A DNA stretch of 64,000 nucleotides, taken from positions 288,541 through 352,540 of the forward strand of contig QXXF01000002.1 in the NCBI GenBank assembly GCA_009911365.1. The letters are read 5' to 3'. The stretch is from Clostridiales bacterium (lineage in GTDB: Bacteria; Bacillota; Clostridia; Peptostreptococcales; Anaerovoracaceae). The notes below the pieces were generated by a model. It saw only the letters and a program-made list of their open reading frames with translations, was not told the origin of the DNA and searched no databases. Both the position numbers and the translations under genes were made by a program. This document shows, piece after piece, positions 53,602 through 62,289 of the stretch; position 1 is the stretch's first letter, and each line of letters opens with the position of its first letter.

Positions 53602-55230
53602 TTATTTGATATAGTCCTTTGCCCGCTTGATGATATCGCTGCTGATCCCCAGCATTTTGGCGATATTCAGGGCATCCTTGGGTATTTCACTCTGGCGTTC
53701 CACCTTTTGCAGGCGGTAATCCATGTATTTTGAAATAATGTCGATCCGTTCTTTTCGATTCGCGTATCTGATTTCTCGATCCAAAAGGGAGAAATCCGCG
53801 TTTGCCAGGCCCGTCACCTGCATGTTGCTCACATCTTCATCCTCTGTGACAGTTTCAAAGTGGGTGGTGATCAGGCTGATATAGGCCCGCTCTTTTAGGT
53901 AATCCACCAAGCTTCTTGTGAGAGCCAACCCTTCCACTGGGTTGGTGCCGCTGGCGATTTCATCGATCAACAGCAGGGATCGATCTTTGCTGTTGTCCAG
54001 AATTTCTTTCAGTTCTTCCATTTCGCTGCCAAAGCTGGAGAGCCCCCGCTCCACAGACTGACTGTCTCCGATGAGAATCTGCATGTAATCGGACAGGCCG
54101 ACAACTGCCCGATCCGCGGGGACGAAGAAGCCGTACTGGGTCAGCATGGCGATGAGTCCCACCAGCTTTAAGGAAACGGTCTTGCCTCCCATATTTGCGC
54201 CAGTAATGCAGGTCACACCGTCTTCCAGGCGGATGCTCACCGGACAGTATGGCTTTTCCTTGGACAGCAGCACGTCTTCCACCTTCAAATGCCGGCCTTC
54301 TTCAAACCAAACCATGTGCGACTCTGTGATCTCCGGCTTCACGCAGCGGTGCTTTTTCGCATATAGGGCCTTTGACAAGGAAATATCCAGTTCCCCCAGC
54401 CTGCGGCAATTTTCTAAAAGGGGTTCCTCATAACGGGAGATAGTCTGGGATAGGTTTGCCCTGACTTGATCCTCCTCTTCCTCGATCTGCTGATTCAAGG
54501 TTTCCATTTCTCCCAGAAGACGGTACACCTGCTCCGTTTTTTTCAGGGTGAAGACCACCTGCATGTAGTCTTCTTCCGACTGCTCCAAATCTGGGATTTC
54601 TCGAATCATTTTTATACTTTCATCATTGGATTTCTGCACTGCCAGTTCAAACTTTGGTGTCAAATTGATTCCATACCGTTCTTTCAATTCCTGCCGCTTG
54701 GCTTTGTTCTCTTTGCGGACGCTCCGCTCGATCTCTGTTTTTCTCCTCCGCATATCTCCCAATGCTGAGGAAAATTCGTCATAGATGTAAAAGGTGTTCA
54801 GCCTATCGCCCCGAGGATCCAGTGCGTCCAGCAGTTCTTCCGTGTCTTCCAGCTGAAACTCAGCAGGCAGTCTCGATCCCGCGAATAGTTCCCGTATTTT
54901 TTTCATCTGGAGCAAAAGGCTCTTCACCTCGAAAATTTCCACCACAGTTAAGACAGCTGTCTTGCTCCGTTCTATGGTAAAGCCGCAGTCCTTCATTTCC
55001 ATGAATGTTTCCTGGAGGATGTCGATAGAGCGTTTTTCCGCCTCTGCCAGGGCCAACATGTCTTCAATCTTATCCAGTTCTCGCCGCAGCAGTGCCTCTT
55101 CTCCGGGAAAAAAGGGCTGCTTTTCCTGGATCAGCTTTTTACCGAAAGGAGTATTCAAGTCAATCCCAGAAACCACGTAATCGAATCCTGTTTCGCTCCG
55201 GGTTTTCACGTTTGCCAGCCTTTTTGCCAT
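53602..55230 (-). CDS. kamC: MutS-like ATPase of the lysine locus
   Basis: 542 residues. It carries a MutS-type C-terminal ATPase (Walker A ITGANMGGKTVSLK near 345; Walker B SLLLIDEIASGTNPVEG) and a helical lever region, but no N-terminal mismatch-recognition domain. MutS-like proteins of this size are found in the lysine and ornithine aminomutase loci; the name kamC follows the Clostridium sticklandii cluster. A role in repair or reactivation of the B12 mutase is possible but unproven. Confidence 0.8.
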   Translation of the reverse strand: MAKRLANVKTRSETGFDYVVSGIDLNTPFGKKLIQEKQPFFPGEEALLRRELDKIEDMLALAEAEKRSIDILQETFMEMKDCGFTIERSKTAVLTVVEIFEVKSLLLQMKKIRELFAGSRLPAEFQLEDTEELLDALDPRGDRLNTFYIYDEFSSALGDMRRRKTEIERSVRKENKAKRQELKERYGINLTPKFELAVQKSNDESIKMIREIPDLEQSEEDYMQVVFTLKKTEQVYRLLGEMETLNQQIEEEEDQVRANLSQTISRYEEPLLENCRRLGELDISLSKALYAKKHRCVKPEITESHMVWFEEGRHLKVEDVLLSKEKPYCPVSIRLEDGVTCITGANMGGKTVSLKLVGLIAMLTQYGFFVPADRAVVGLSDYMQILIGDSQSVERGLSSFGSEMEELKEILDNSKDRSLLLIDEIASGTNPVEGLALTRSLVDYLKERAYISLITTHFETVTEDEDVSNMQVTGLANADFSLLDREIRYANRKERIDIISKYMDYRLQKVERQSEIPKDALNIAKMLGISSDIIKRAKDYIK

Positions 55231-55245
55231 AGACTTTCCTCCTCC

Positions 55246-56262
55246 CTACAGCATCACATCAATCACCGGGATAGCCGGCAGCGCCTGCCCAACCGCATCC
55301 AACAAGGCATGGCGGTCGAATCCGTATCCCGCTGGCGCATATGGGTTCACCGTGATAGCCGCGATCTCAATGTTTTTTAGCACCTTGACCGTCAGCCCCT
55401 TTTTGACCATCTGCTGCCAGGAAACCGCATCTAAAAAAATTTTTGTCGGATCCTTCAAAATGAAGGTGACAGCCTTGCGCTTCGCAGGATGGATCTCTTC
55501 GATCACGCTCTTTGTGAAAGCTCCTGGAATATAGACCGCCTCTGTGTTCTCCGTGATCTCCTGATCCAGATAGCGGCCAGCCCCCAGTCCTGTTTTCAGG
55601 TCCAGCTTTCGAGACTGGCCGTTTTCAATGAGCATGATCCTGTCGTTCTCTTTTTCTTCGTTAATAAGTGATTTAATCTGCCCGTTTTCCAGACAAGGAA
55701 GCCTGTATGTCCGAGCAATATGAACCGTTTCCTCCACCACTTTTTTCATGTTCCTGGAAAGGACGGCTCCCGTGGACAAAATAATGGCATCGGAGGTGTC
55801 CGGGGAAGCGATGGATTTTCGATCCACCGCACCATCGATGAGGATGAGTTCCGCCCCCATGTCAAGCATTTCACCGCATAGTTTTTTGTGTTCCGCAGTT
55901 ATGACAGGCCCGGCGATCTGCACGTAGCCGCTGTCCGCCACTCGGCAGATCATTAGCCGACCAAGTGAGGTGCTGTATTGCGTCATCCGCATGATTTCCA
56001 GCCCTGCTTCCGCCAATTCATACAATTGCTCGGGCACGGAAACGATGGTGTCCGTGTCCAGAAAGACCCGGGGCTTTTCCGTTCCCGTAACCAGGTCCGT
56101 GCTTTCCCCATCTCTTCCTGTGGAAGTGATTCCCAGGATCAGACCTTCGTCCATGGCTTCCTCGATCAAGTAATTGAGAGCAGTGGTCTTACCTGCGTTC
56201 TTTGCCATTCCCACGATGGATAACCGTTTATATTTTGTTGAAAGCTCTTGCAGCAGGCCCAT
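55246..56262 (-). CDS. kamB: P-loop protein of the lysine aminomutase locus
   Basis: 338 residues. The N-terminus has a Walker A-like loop in VGMAKNAGKTTALNYL near residue 18-28. LILIDGAVDRKSIASPDTSDAIILSTG follows as a possible Walker B region. I know it as the conserved companion of the MutS-like protein (kamB) without an established function. It lies between kamA (57 bases) and kamC (15 bases). Confidence 0.75.
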   Translation of the reverse strand: MGLLQELSTKYKRLSIVGMAKNAGKTTALNYLIEEAMDEGLILGITSTGRDGESTDLVTGTEKPRVFLDTDTIVSVPEQLYELAEAGLEIMRMTQYSTSLGRLMICRVADSGYVQIAGPVITAEHKKLCGEMLDMGAELILIDGAVDRKSIASPDTSDAIILSTGAVLSRNMKKVVEETVHIARTYRLPCLENGQIKSLINEEKENDRIMLIENGQSRKLDLKTGLGAGRYLDQEITENTEAVYIPGAFTKSVIEEIHPAKRKAVTFILKDPTKIFLDAVSWQQMVKKGLTVKVLKNIEIAAITVNPYAPAGYGFDRHALLDAVGQALPAIPVIDVML

Positions 56263-56319
56263 GACATGCTCCCTCCTTGTTTTTAGGGAAATAAGGCACT
56301 CTTTAACCTTGTTCCCGTT

Positions 56320-57582
56320 TTATTTCTTGTTTCTCTCGTGCCGCAGCAGGCCTTGTGGTTCCATGGCCATTCGTTCGCCCTGGGCCAGTCCCGCCACGCC
56401 TTCATAGTGATATTCTTTCTTTCCTGTACAGTAGTCGCAGGTACACGGAAGCTCTTCCTGGTGCCGCGGCTCTGTATATGTGGTGATCACGCCTTCGTAG
56501 TTTCTCAGGATCACTTTGTGCGGTGTCTGGGAAATCACGTACTGCGGCATGACCGGAGTCTTGCCGCCGCCTCCCGGAGCGTCCACCACAAATGTCGGCA
56601 CTGCGTATCCGGAGGTGTGGCCTCGCAGTCCTTCGATGATTTCAATGCCCTTAGAAACCGTGGTCCTAAAGTGGCCGATGCCTAGGGACAAGTCGCACTG
56701 GTAAATGTAGTATGGTCTTACTCTGTTTTTCACCAGATCATGCACTAGATCCCGCATGATGTGCGGACAATCGTTGACTCCCCGCAGCAGCACGGACTGG
56801 TTGCCCAGCGGGATCCCAGCGTCCGCCAGTTTTCTGCAGGCTTCCGCTGCTTGGGGCGTCATTTCTTTGGAATGATTGAAATGGGTGTTGAGCCAGATCG
56901 GGTGATATTTTTTCAGCATATCGCACAATTGATCCGTAATACGCATCGGCATTACCACTGGAGTCCTGGAGCCGAGCCTAACGATCTCCACATGGTCGAT
57001 CTTGCGCAGCTCACTGATGATGTATTCTAAAACATCGTCTTCCACGCATAAACAGTCGCCGCCTGACAGCAGCACGTCTCGTACCACTGGCGTTTTCCTG
57101 ATGTATTCGATACAAGCGTCAATGTCTTCCCTGCTCCTTGCTCCGTCTGTCTCGCCTGCCAGTCTTCTCCTGGTGCAGTGCCTGCAGTACATGGAGCACT
57201 GGTCCGTTATAAGAAACAGCACTCGGTCCGGATAGCGATGGGTCAGCCCTGGAGCTGGTGAATCCTCGTCCTCGTGGAGGGGGTCCGCCATGTCAGCCGC
57301 ATCCTGGTGCATTTCCTGGAGTATCGGCACAGCCTGCATCCGCACCGGACATCTCGGGTCATCCGGATCCATCAGAGAAGCATAGTACGGCGTGATTCCT
57401 ACCCGGAACCCATTCATGACCTGTGCGATATCTTCTTTTTCCTGATCCGTCAGATTCACCACCTGAGCAATCTGATCCACAGTGGTCAGCCTGTTAGCTA
57501 CCTGCCAGTGCCAATCGTTCCACTGCTCATCCGTCACATCCTTCCATAAGGGGACATCCTTCCAATTTCTAATATTACTCAT
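56320..57582 (-). CDS. kamA: L-lysine 2,3-aminomutase
   Basis: 420 residues from the ATG at 57582 (MSNIRNWKDV), with GGAGAGAAGG before it. It is a radical-SAM, PLP-dependent enzyme and the first step of lysine fermentation (L-lysine to L-beta-lysine). The cluster Cys residues are 129, 133 and 136 in DQCSMYCRHCTRRR. LLSGGDCLCVEDD and the C-terminal CTCDYC zinc pair are present. It follows kdd across a 129-base palindromic element. Confidence 0.97.
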   Translation of the reverse strand: MSNIRNWKDVPLWKDVTDEQWNDWHWQVANRLTTVDQIAQVVNLTDQEKEDIAQVMNGFRVGITPYYASLMDPDDPRCPVRMQAVPILQEMHQDAADMADPLHEDEDSPAPGLTHRYPDRVLFLITDQCSMYCRHCTRRRLAGETDGARSREDIDACIEYIRKTPVVRDVLLSGGDCLCVEDDVLEYIISELRKIDHVEIVRLGSRTPVVMPMRITDQLCDMLKKYHPIWLNTHFNHSKEMTPQAAEACRKLADAGIPLGNQSVLLRGVNDCPHIMRDLVHDLVKNRVRPYYIYQCDLSLGIGHFRTTVSKGIEIIEGLRGHTSGYAVPTFVVDAPGGGGKTPVMPQYVISQTPHKVILRNYEGVITTYTEPRHQEELPCTCDYCTGKKEYHYEGVAGLAQGERMAMEPQGLLRHERNKK

Positions 57583-57710
57583 TACCTTCTCTCCTTTTTC
57601 CAATCGAGCCAGCTCCACCGGCTCCCTTTCAGAGATAAACGTTTCATCATTTCTAACTAAGCGCAGACAACAACGCCTGAAAAAGCATTTTCAACGTACT
57701 GTTCTCCAGT

Positions 57711-57839
57711 CCTAGGCGCAGGGAAAATCTTCTCTGGCTAGGCGCAAGCTTGACAGCCGCACGGAACGTACCCATAGTACGTGAGTACGGATGACAAGCG
57801 CAGCAACAACGCCAGGGGAGATTTTAACAAGCCTAGGCG
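57711..57839. repeat. Long imperfect palindrome (129 bases) between kdd and kamA
   Basis: CCTAGGCG at the left (57711-57718) and GCCTAGGC at the right (57831-57838) bound an element whose arms pair along GAAAATCTTCTCTGGC/GCCAGGGGAGATTTT and GCGCAAGCTTGACA/TGACAAGCGC. GTAC repeats form the tip. It looks like a dispersed palindromic repeat. The kdd stop TAG (57833-57835) is inside its right end. Confidence 0.7.
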
Positions 57840-58864
57840 TACATTTCGGCAAACAAATTACGCAAAGCCTCACTCTCCCGCAGCACCTGCAGCGTAATCT
57901 CCGCGTGGCCCTTGGTATATCCATTTCCTACGATCATGTTCACGTCTTTTCCAACGCCTTCCGCGCCCAGCGCCGCCTTGGTGAAGCTAGTGGCCATGGA
58001 GAAGAAATAAACCGTGCCGCCGTCCTTGCAGGCTAGGATGGAAGCCATCTCCGTGTTCTCGATGTTCACGCAGTTGATAACAATGTCCGCCAGCTGTCCA
58101 TCTGTCAGTTCCATGATCTTGTTGTACATACCCACGGCGTCCGTTGCGTCAAAAGCAAAATATTCGTCCGCCAGATTCAGGTTCTTGGCTCTGTTGGTGG
58201 ATTTTGGGGAACCGCCGACACAAATGACTTTTCCTGTCACGCCTGCTCTCTTCTTTGCTTCGTAAAGGCACAGCAGTCCGGACTTTCCGCCTCCGCCAAT
58301 GACCACCACTGTGTCTCCTGGTTTTACCAGCTTCGCGGTCTGGGCTGGCGCGCCTGCCACGTCCAAGGCGGAGAGGGCCAATCCTTCTGGCATGTCATCA
58401 GGCAGCTTGGCGTAGATCCCGCTCTGGAAGAGAATGGCCTGACCAGTGATATCCACTTGGTCAATGTCTGGTCTGATTTCATGGATCTCTTCGATCACCA
58501 GTGGAGTCAGGGACAGAGAAACCAAAGTGGCGATTTTATCTCCTGGTTTCAAATCGCCTACATAGGCAGAGCCAACCTCTTTGACAGTTCCGATGAGCAT
58601 GCCGCCGGAACCAGTCCATGGGTTCTTGTGTTTTCCAGCTTTTTCAACGATCCCCATCATGATTTTCTTGATTTCTTCTAGATCTCCGCCCGCTCTTTTT
58701 TCAATCTCCGTAAAAGAAGCAGAGTCCACGTTCAAGGTCTTCACATCAATGAGCACCTCGTTATCATAGATTTCCATATTATTGTCGATCACATCCGCTG
58801 GCTGCGGCAGTACGCCTTTCGGTGAAATAACTCTATGTGTTCCATAAGGGCATCCTTTTTTCAT
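57833..58864 (-). CDS. kdd: L-erythro-3,5-diaminohexanoate dehydrogenase
   Basis: 343 residues. It oxidises 3,5-diaminohexanoate with NAD+ to 3-keto-5-aminohexanoate. The NAD motif VVVIGGGGKSGLLCL is clear. The N-terminal block KGCPYGTHRVISPKGVLPQ and KNPWTGSGGMLIGTV fit the family. It is first in kdd-kamABCDE-atoDA. A sigma-54 promoter precedes it. The C-terminus MYA ends at a TAG supplied by a palindromic repeat, so a few residues may be lost or added. Confidence 0.95.
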   Translation of the reverse strand: MKKGCPYGTHRVISPKGVLPQPADVIDNNMEIYDNEVLIDVKTLNVDSASFTEIEKRAGGDLEEIKKIMMGIVEKAGKHKNPWTGSGGMLIGTVKEVGSAYVGDLKPGDKIATLVSLSLTPLVIEEIHEIRPDIDQVDITGQAILFQSGIYAKLPDDMPEGLALSALDVAGAPAQTAKLVKPGDTVVVIGGGGKSGLLCLYEAKKRAGVTGKVICVGGSPKSTNRAKNLNLADEYFAFDATDAVGMYNKIMELTDGQLADIVINCVNIENTEMASILACKDGGTVYFFSMATSFTKAALGAEGVGKDVNMIVGNGYTKGHAEITLQVLRESEALRNLFAEMYA

Positions 58865-58943
58865 AATATCGTTCCTCCTAAAAAATCAATACAGTATCAT
58901 AACATCCAGATTTATATGCGGCCGGCATAGTTACCCTAATATA

Positions 58944-58960
58944 TTGCAAGCAGCGTGCCA
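58944..58960 (-). promoter_or_regulatory. Sigma-54 promoter of the kdd-kam-ato operon
   Basis: Minus strand TGGCAC-GCTGC-TTGCAA (58960 down to 58944), a match to the -24/-12 consensus, about 80 bases before the kdd start. Confidence 0.88.
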
Positions 58961-59012
58961 TTCTGTCATTGATTGAAAATTACAGGTTTTCTGTTTTTTA
59001 CTTCCCAAAATC

Positions 59013-59060
59013 GAACCGTTTTTTACTCAATTCCATTTTTTAGAGAACCGTTTTCGGTTC
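59013..59060. promoter_or_regulatory. Candidate enhancer sites for the sigma-54 activator
   Basis: GAACCG-TTTT-CGGTTC (59045-59060) is a perfect palindrome, and GAACCGTTTT recurs at 59013-59022. They lie 55-100 bases upstream of the kdd -24 element, as expected for activator sites. Confidence 0.55.
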
Positions 59061-59085
59061 ATCACTTTAATCCTGATCTAAAAGC

Positions 59086-59123
59086 GAAAAATGGCCAGCT
59101 GCCCATATGGGAACCGACCATTT
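59086..59123 (-). terminator. Hairpin after the sigma-54 activator gene
   Basis: On the minus strand AAATGG and CCATTT pair around an inner CCCATATGGG, with T following. It probably ends the regulator transcript. Confidence 0.5.
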
Positions 59124-59130
59124 CAAACCG

Positions 59131-61203
59131 CTAAAGCTCATACTTTTTCTTTTTCCGCACCAGCTGCGTCTGGCTGATCCCAATGGCCCTGGCGGCTTTC
59201 CGGGTGGAACCGTGTTTTTCACAGGCATAGCGGATGATATTTTTTTCAAAATTATGGACCATCTGCTCCAGGTCCAGACTCTTTTCCCCGCCGGCCTGCT
59301 CTTCGCTCCATTCAAAGGAATTTGTCTCCATCACGTCTCCATGCAGCTCTTTCATCACATCCAGCACTGTGATGCGCTCGTCTTTGCAGGAAATCAGCAG
59401 TCTCTGCACCACGTTTTCCAGTTCTCGGATATTTCCCGGCCACTCACACTGCCGCAGGTAATCCACCGCGTCATCGTCAATGCTCCGCTGGATCCCGAAT
59501 TTTTCACAGTAATCCCTGATAAAGTGACGAATCAGCGGCGGGATGTCATCCTTCCGCTTGCTAAGAGACGGCACTTTAATGGGAAACACGTTGAGCCTGT
59601 AATACAGATCCCGGCGAAAGAGTTTTTCCTCGATGAACCCTTCCAGGTCACGGTTCGTGGCAGATAGAATCCGCACATTGGTCTTTACCGGCACGCTGCC
59701 GCCCACCCGGAAGAACTCGCCATCCTGGATGACTCGCAGCAGCTTGGCCTGAATGTCTAGAGGCAGCTCTCCCACTTCATCGAGAAAAATCACCCCATTG
59801 TCCGCCAGCTCAAAATACCCCTTTTTTCCAGCAGCGTTGGCACCTGTGAAGGCTCCCTTCTCATAACCGAAAAATTCGGATTCAATCAGGTTTGGAGAAA
59901 TGGACGCGCAGTTGATTTTTAGGAAAGGCTGCATTTTTCTGCTACTGTTTTTTTGTATGATATTGGCTACCTTTTCTTTGCCCACTCCCGTGTCTCCGGT
60001 GATGAGCACGTTGCAGTCATACTTGGAAACACTGATGATCTCGTCTAGCACCGCGGCCATGGCCCTGCTTTCTGACACAAAATCCTCTGCCAAACTATTT
60101 TTGTAGCCAGATGCGTCGAAGAGCCGCTCTTTCCTGCTCTTTTCATCCTGTGCGGGCCTGGTCTTTTCCCTAGTGGTCACTGCTTGCTCCAGGAAAGGCG
60201 CCAGCTCTTTCACCAGTTGGATGTCAAACTCGTCATAAGCCTCCAGATAGCCGTCCGCGCAGCGGATATCCAACTGCCGGGAAACAGATTCCGTGATGTA
60301 AAGCGCAATGTTATAATTGCTGATCAAGTTGGCGAAGATCACGGTTCCGCCCGATCTGGTGGCTAAAATATTGATGGTTTCCGCGCCGGGGATGTCCGCG
60401 CAATTGACAGAAAGATCCACCAAATTTTCCCCTTTGAACTGGCTGAGGCAGTCCATGGGCTTTAAGATATTCACGTAGTGGATCTCTGTGAATACCAGCT
60501 CCATCAGCTGGTCGATGGATTTTCCCTTTACCACCATATCCGTTTTCTCATCGAACAGGCAGATGATTTCCGCCTCTTCCCCAGCCACTGTGCGGATGGT
60601 GTAACCGAACAGCAAATTCATCATTAAATTGTTTCCCACTACCAAAAATCGCCGTTTCCCCTCCGCGGCCGTGCTGACCCGGTATATGGTTCCGGACTCG
60701 TTAAAGGTGAACAACAACAGATCCATGGGAAGTCCCTCTGGCCTGCGGACTACTGGGACTCCAGCCGTGACAATAGCGTAACCTTCCGCTTCCACCTGGG
60801 TGTAGGCCATGTCAACTTTGGTGATTCTGCTGATATAAATGGGCAGCGTAGCCAAAGACGCATTGCAAAGGACTTCTTCACCCACCTTCAAAGCCTTGGG
60901 ATTTCGGTACTGACCACCGATTTCCTCGACCGTCCCGTACAGCAGCCCGCCTGTGTCTGTCACTGGATTGTGAAGCTTCCCCCGCTTGATGACAATATCC
61001 ATGATCTTTTCTTTTATGATCTCTTCGTTGTGATTGGCTTCCATAGAAATCTGCCGAAAGCTGGTGCCTTCTATATGGATCCGCTTGATGCTGATGCGCA
61101 TTTCCCAAGGAAAAAGTTCTCGATTGTTATCCACTTTCCACGCAGAAGTGGGCAGAACCTGCTTTGGCTCCATCACTCGTTCCATCCCATAATTCTGATA
61201 CAT
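59131..61203 (-). CDS. Sigma-54 activator with Kdd-like sensor domain
   Basis: 690 residues. Residues 1-340 resemble the neighbouring enzyme Kdd along their length: KLHNPVTDTGGLLYGTVEEIG matches KHKNPWTGSGGMLIGTVKEVG, but the NAD glycine motif GGGGKSG is here GNNLMMN. The AAA+ domain follows with Walker A GDTGVGKE near 403-410, GAFTGA near 450-455 for sigma-54 contact, and Walker B VIFLDEVGEL. A Fis-type helix-turn-helix ends the protein (STRKAARAIGISQTQLVRKKKK). It most likely senses a lysine-pathway intermediate and activates kdd and kal. Confidence 0.93.
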   Translation of the reverse strand: MYQNYGMERVMEPKQVLPTSAWKVDNNRELFPWEMRISIKRIHIEGTSFRQISMEANHNEEIIKEKIMDIVIKRGKLHNPVTDTGGLLYGTVEEIGGQYRNPKALKVGEEVLCNASLATLPIYISRITKVDMAYTQVEAEGYAIVTAGVPVVRRPEGLPMDLLLFTFNESGTIYRVSTAAEGKRRFLVVGNNLMMNLLFGYTIRTVAGEEAEIICLFDEKTDMVVKGKSIDQLMELVFTEIHYVNILKPMDCLSQFKGENLVDLSVNCADIPGAETINILATRSGGTVIFANLISNYNIALYITESVSRQLDIRCADGYLEAYDEFDIQLVKELAPFLEQAVTTREKTRPAQDEKSRKERLFDASGYKNSLAEDFVSESRAMAAVLDEIISVSKYDCNVLITGDTGVGKEKVANIIQKNSSRKMQPFLKINCASISPNLIESEFFGYEKGAFTGANAAGKKGYFELADNGVIFLDEVGELPLDIQAKLLRVIQDGEFFRVGGSVPVKTNVRILSATNRDLEGFIEEKLFRRDLYYRLNVFPIKVPSLSKRKDDIPPLIRHFIRDYCEKFGIQRSIDDDAVDYLRQCEWPGNIRELENVVQRLLISCKDERITVLDVMKELHGDVMETNSFEWSEEQAGGEKSLDLEQMVHNFEKNIIRYACEKHGSTRKAARAIGISQTQLVRKKKKYEL

Positions 61204-61226
61204 AACCTGTTCACTCCTTTTTTATC

Positions 61227-61242
61227 GATGCGAAATCGGTTC
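61227..61242. promoter_or_regulatory. Candidate enhancer site before kal
   Basis: GATGCG-AAAT-CGGTTC resembles GAACCG-TTTT-CGGTTC before kdd with the same 4-base centre. It lies about 30 bases upstream of the kal -24 element. Confidence 0.45.
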
Positions 61243-61272
61243 ACCCAAGGGCTTATTTCAATGATATACTAT

Positions 61273-61289
61273 TGGCATAGCTTTTGCAA
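61273..61289 (+). promoter_or_regulatory. Sigma-54 promoter of kal
   Basis: TGGCAT-AGCTT-TTGCAA (61273-61289), one base off the -24/-12 consensus, 38 bases before the kal ATG. Confidence 0.82.
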
Positions 61290-61327
61290 ATTAATAATGT
61301 ATAAACTTTAAAAAGGAGAATGAAATC

Positions 61328-61717
61328 ATGGAAAAAATCACTTCAACCATAAGACTGAGAATGTCCCACAAAGACGCACACTATGGCGGAAGCCTGGTGG
61401 ACGGCGCGCACATGGTGCATCTGTTCGGTGATGTGGCTACAGAACTTTTAATCAGAGCGGACGGTGATGAAGGGCTGTTCCTGCGCTATGACGAGGTTGA
61501 ATTCTTGGCTCCGACTTATGCGGGAGATTATATCGAAGCTTATGGAGAAATCACGGAAATGGGCAACACTTCTAGAAAAATGGAATTCGTGGCAAAAAAA
61601 GTCGTGGCCGCGAGGCCGGATATCAGCCCGTCTGCGGCGGACTTCCTAGACGAGCCCATTATCGTGTGCCGGGCCAAAGGTATCTGCGTGACACCAAAAG
61701 AAGCAAAAAGAAAGTAA
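61328..61717 (+). CDS. kal: 3-aminobutyryl-CoA ammonia-lyase
   Basis: 129 residues, single hotdog fold. It removes ammonia from L-3-aminobutyryl-CoA to give crotonyl-CoA in lysine fermentation. The opening ([36 protein letters not shown]) is characteristic. It is divergent from the sigma-54 regulator and has its own sigma-54 promoter. AAGGAG is present before the ATG. kce, usually beside it, is not here. Confidence 0.92.
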   Translation: MEKITSTIRLRMSHKDAHYGGSLVDGAHMVHLFGDVATELLIRADGDEGLFLRYDEVEFLAPTYAGDYIEAYGEITEMGNTSRKMEFVAKKVVAARPDISPSAADFLDEPIIVCRAKGICVTPKEAKRK

Positions 61718-61736
61718 GATTTTAGTTCGACCCTGT

Positions 61737-61772
61737 ATGGCATGGTCCCTTCTGCGGCTATGCCATTTTTTA
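61737..61772 (+). terminator. Intrinsic terminator of kal
   Basis: ATGGCAT pairs with ATGCCAT and is followed by a run of T. Confidence 0.8.
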
Positions 61773-61796
61773 TGTGGAATTTTTTGCGATTCCCTC

Positions 61797-61856
61797 TTGA
61801 CAGATCCAAAGACAAGTAGTATATTAGTCACATAGTTAGTTACTAAAGTAATTAAC
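61797..61856 (+). promoter_or_regulatory. Promoter and operator of the GntR/ABC operon
   Basis: TTGACA (61797-61802), 17 bases, TATATT (61820-61825). Just after the -10 is GTTAGTTACT-AA-AGTAATTAAC (61835-61856), a 10-base inverted repeat with one mismatch, placed as a repressor site for the encoded YtrA-like protein. Confidence 0.8.
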
Positions 61857-61920
61857 CACTTAGCCAATAAACATAGATAATCTATTGGTTGGTTCCAAAA
61901 ATTCAGGAAGGAGGGATTCC

Positions 61921-62289
61921 ATGAAGTTGGATCTTGACACGGGAAAGCCGATCTTCCAGCAAATCGCAGAAGGTATCGAAGATGCCATATTATCCGGTGC
62001 TTTTCCAGAGGAAGAACAGATCCCGTCAATCACAGAGCTGTCGGCCAATTATAAAATTAATCCAGCCACAGCGCTGAAGGGGGTCAACAAATTGGTAGAT
62101 GAAAAAATCGTGTATAAAAAAAGAGGTGTTGGAATGTTTGTCAGTAAAGGCGCGGCACAGCAGCTGCAGGAAATCAGGAAAAACCAGTTCTACGAAAATT
62201 TTATCTCTGGCCTGGTGGAAGAAGCCAAACGGCTGAATCTATCATCGGAGGATGTCATAAATCTGATTGAAAGGGGGTTTGAAAAATGA
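61921..62289 (+). CDS. GntR/YtrA-family transcriptional repressor
   Basis: 122 residues from the ATG at 61921, after GGAGGGA. A winged helix (about 8-75: PIFQQIAEGIEDAILSG, QIPSITELSANYKINPATALKGVNKL) is followed by a short effector-less tail, the YtrA subfamily layout. It overlaps the ABC gene by four bases (ATGA). It probably represses its own operon through the inverted repeat at 61835-61856. Confidence 0.92.
   Translation: MKLDLDTGKPIFQQIAEGIEDAILSGAFPEEEQIPSITELSANYKINPATALKGVNKLVDEKIVYKKRGVGMFVSKGAAQQLQEIRKNQFYENFISGLVEEAKRLNLSSEDVINLIERGFEK

Noticed and set aside
57712-57924. 70-codon ORF across the palindromic repeat
   Set aside because: It lies in the repeat and in another frame of kdd, and shows no coding features.
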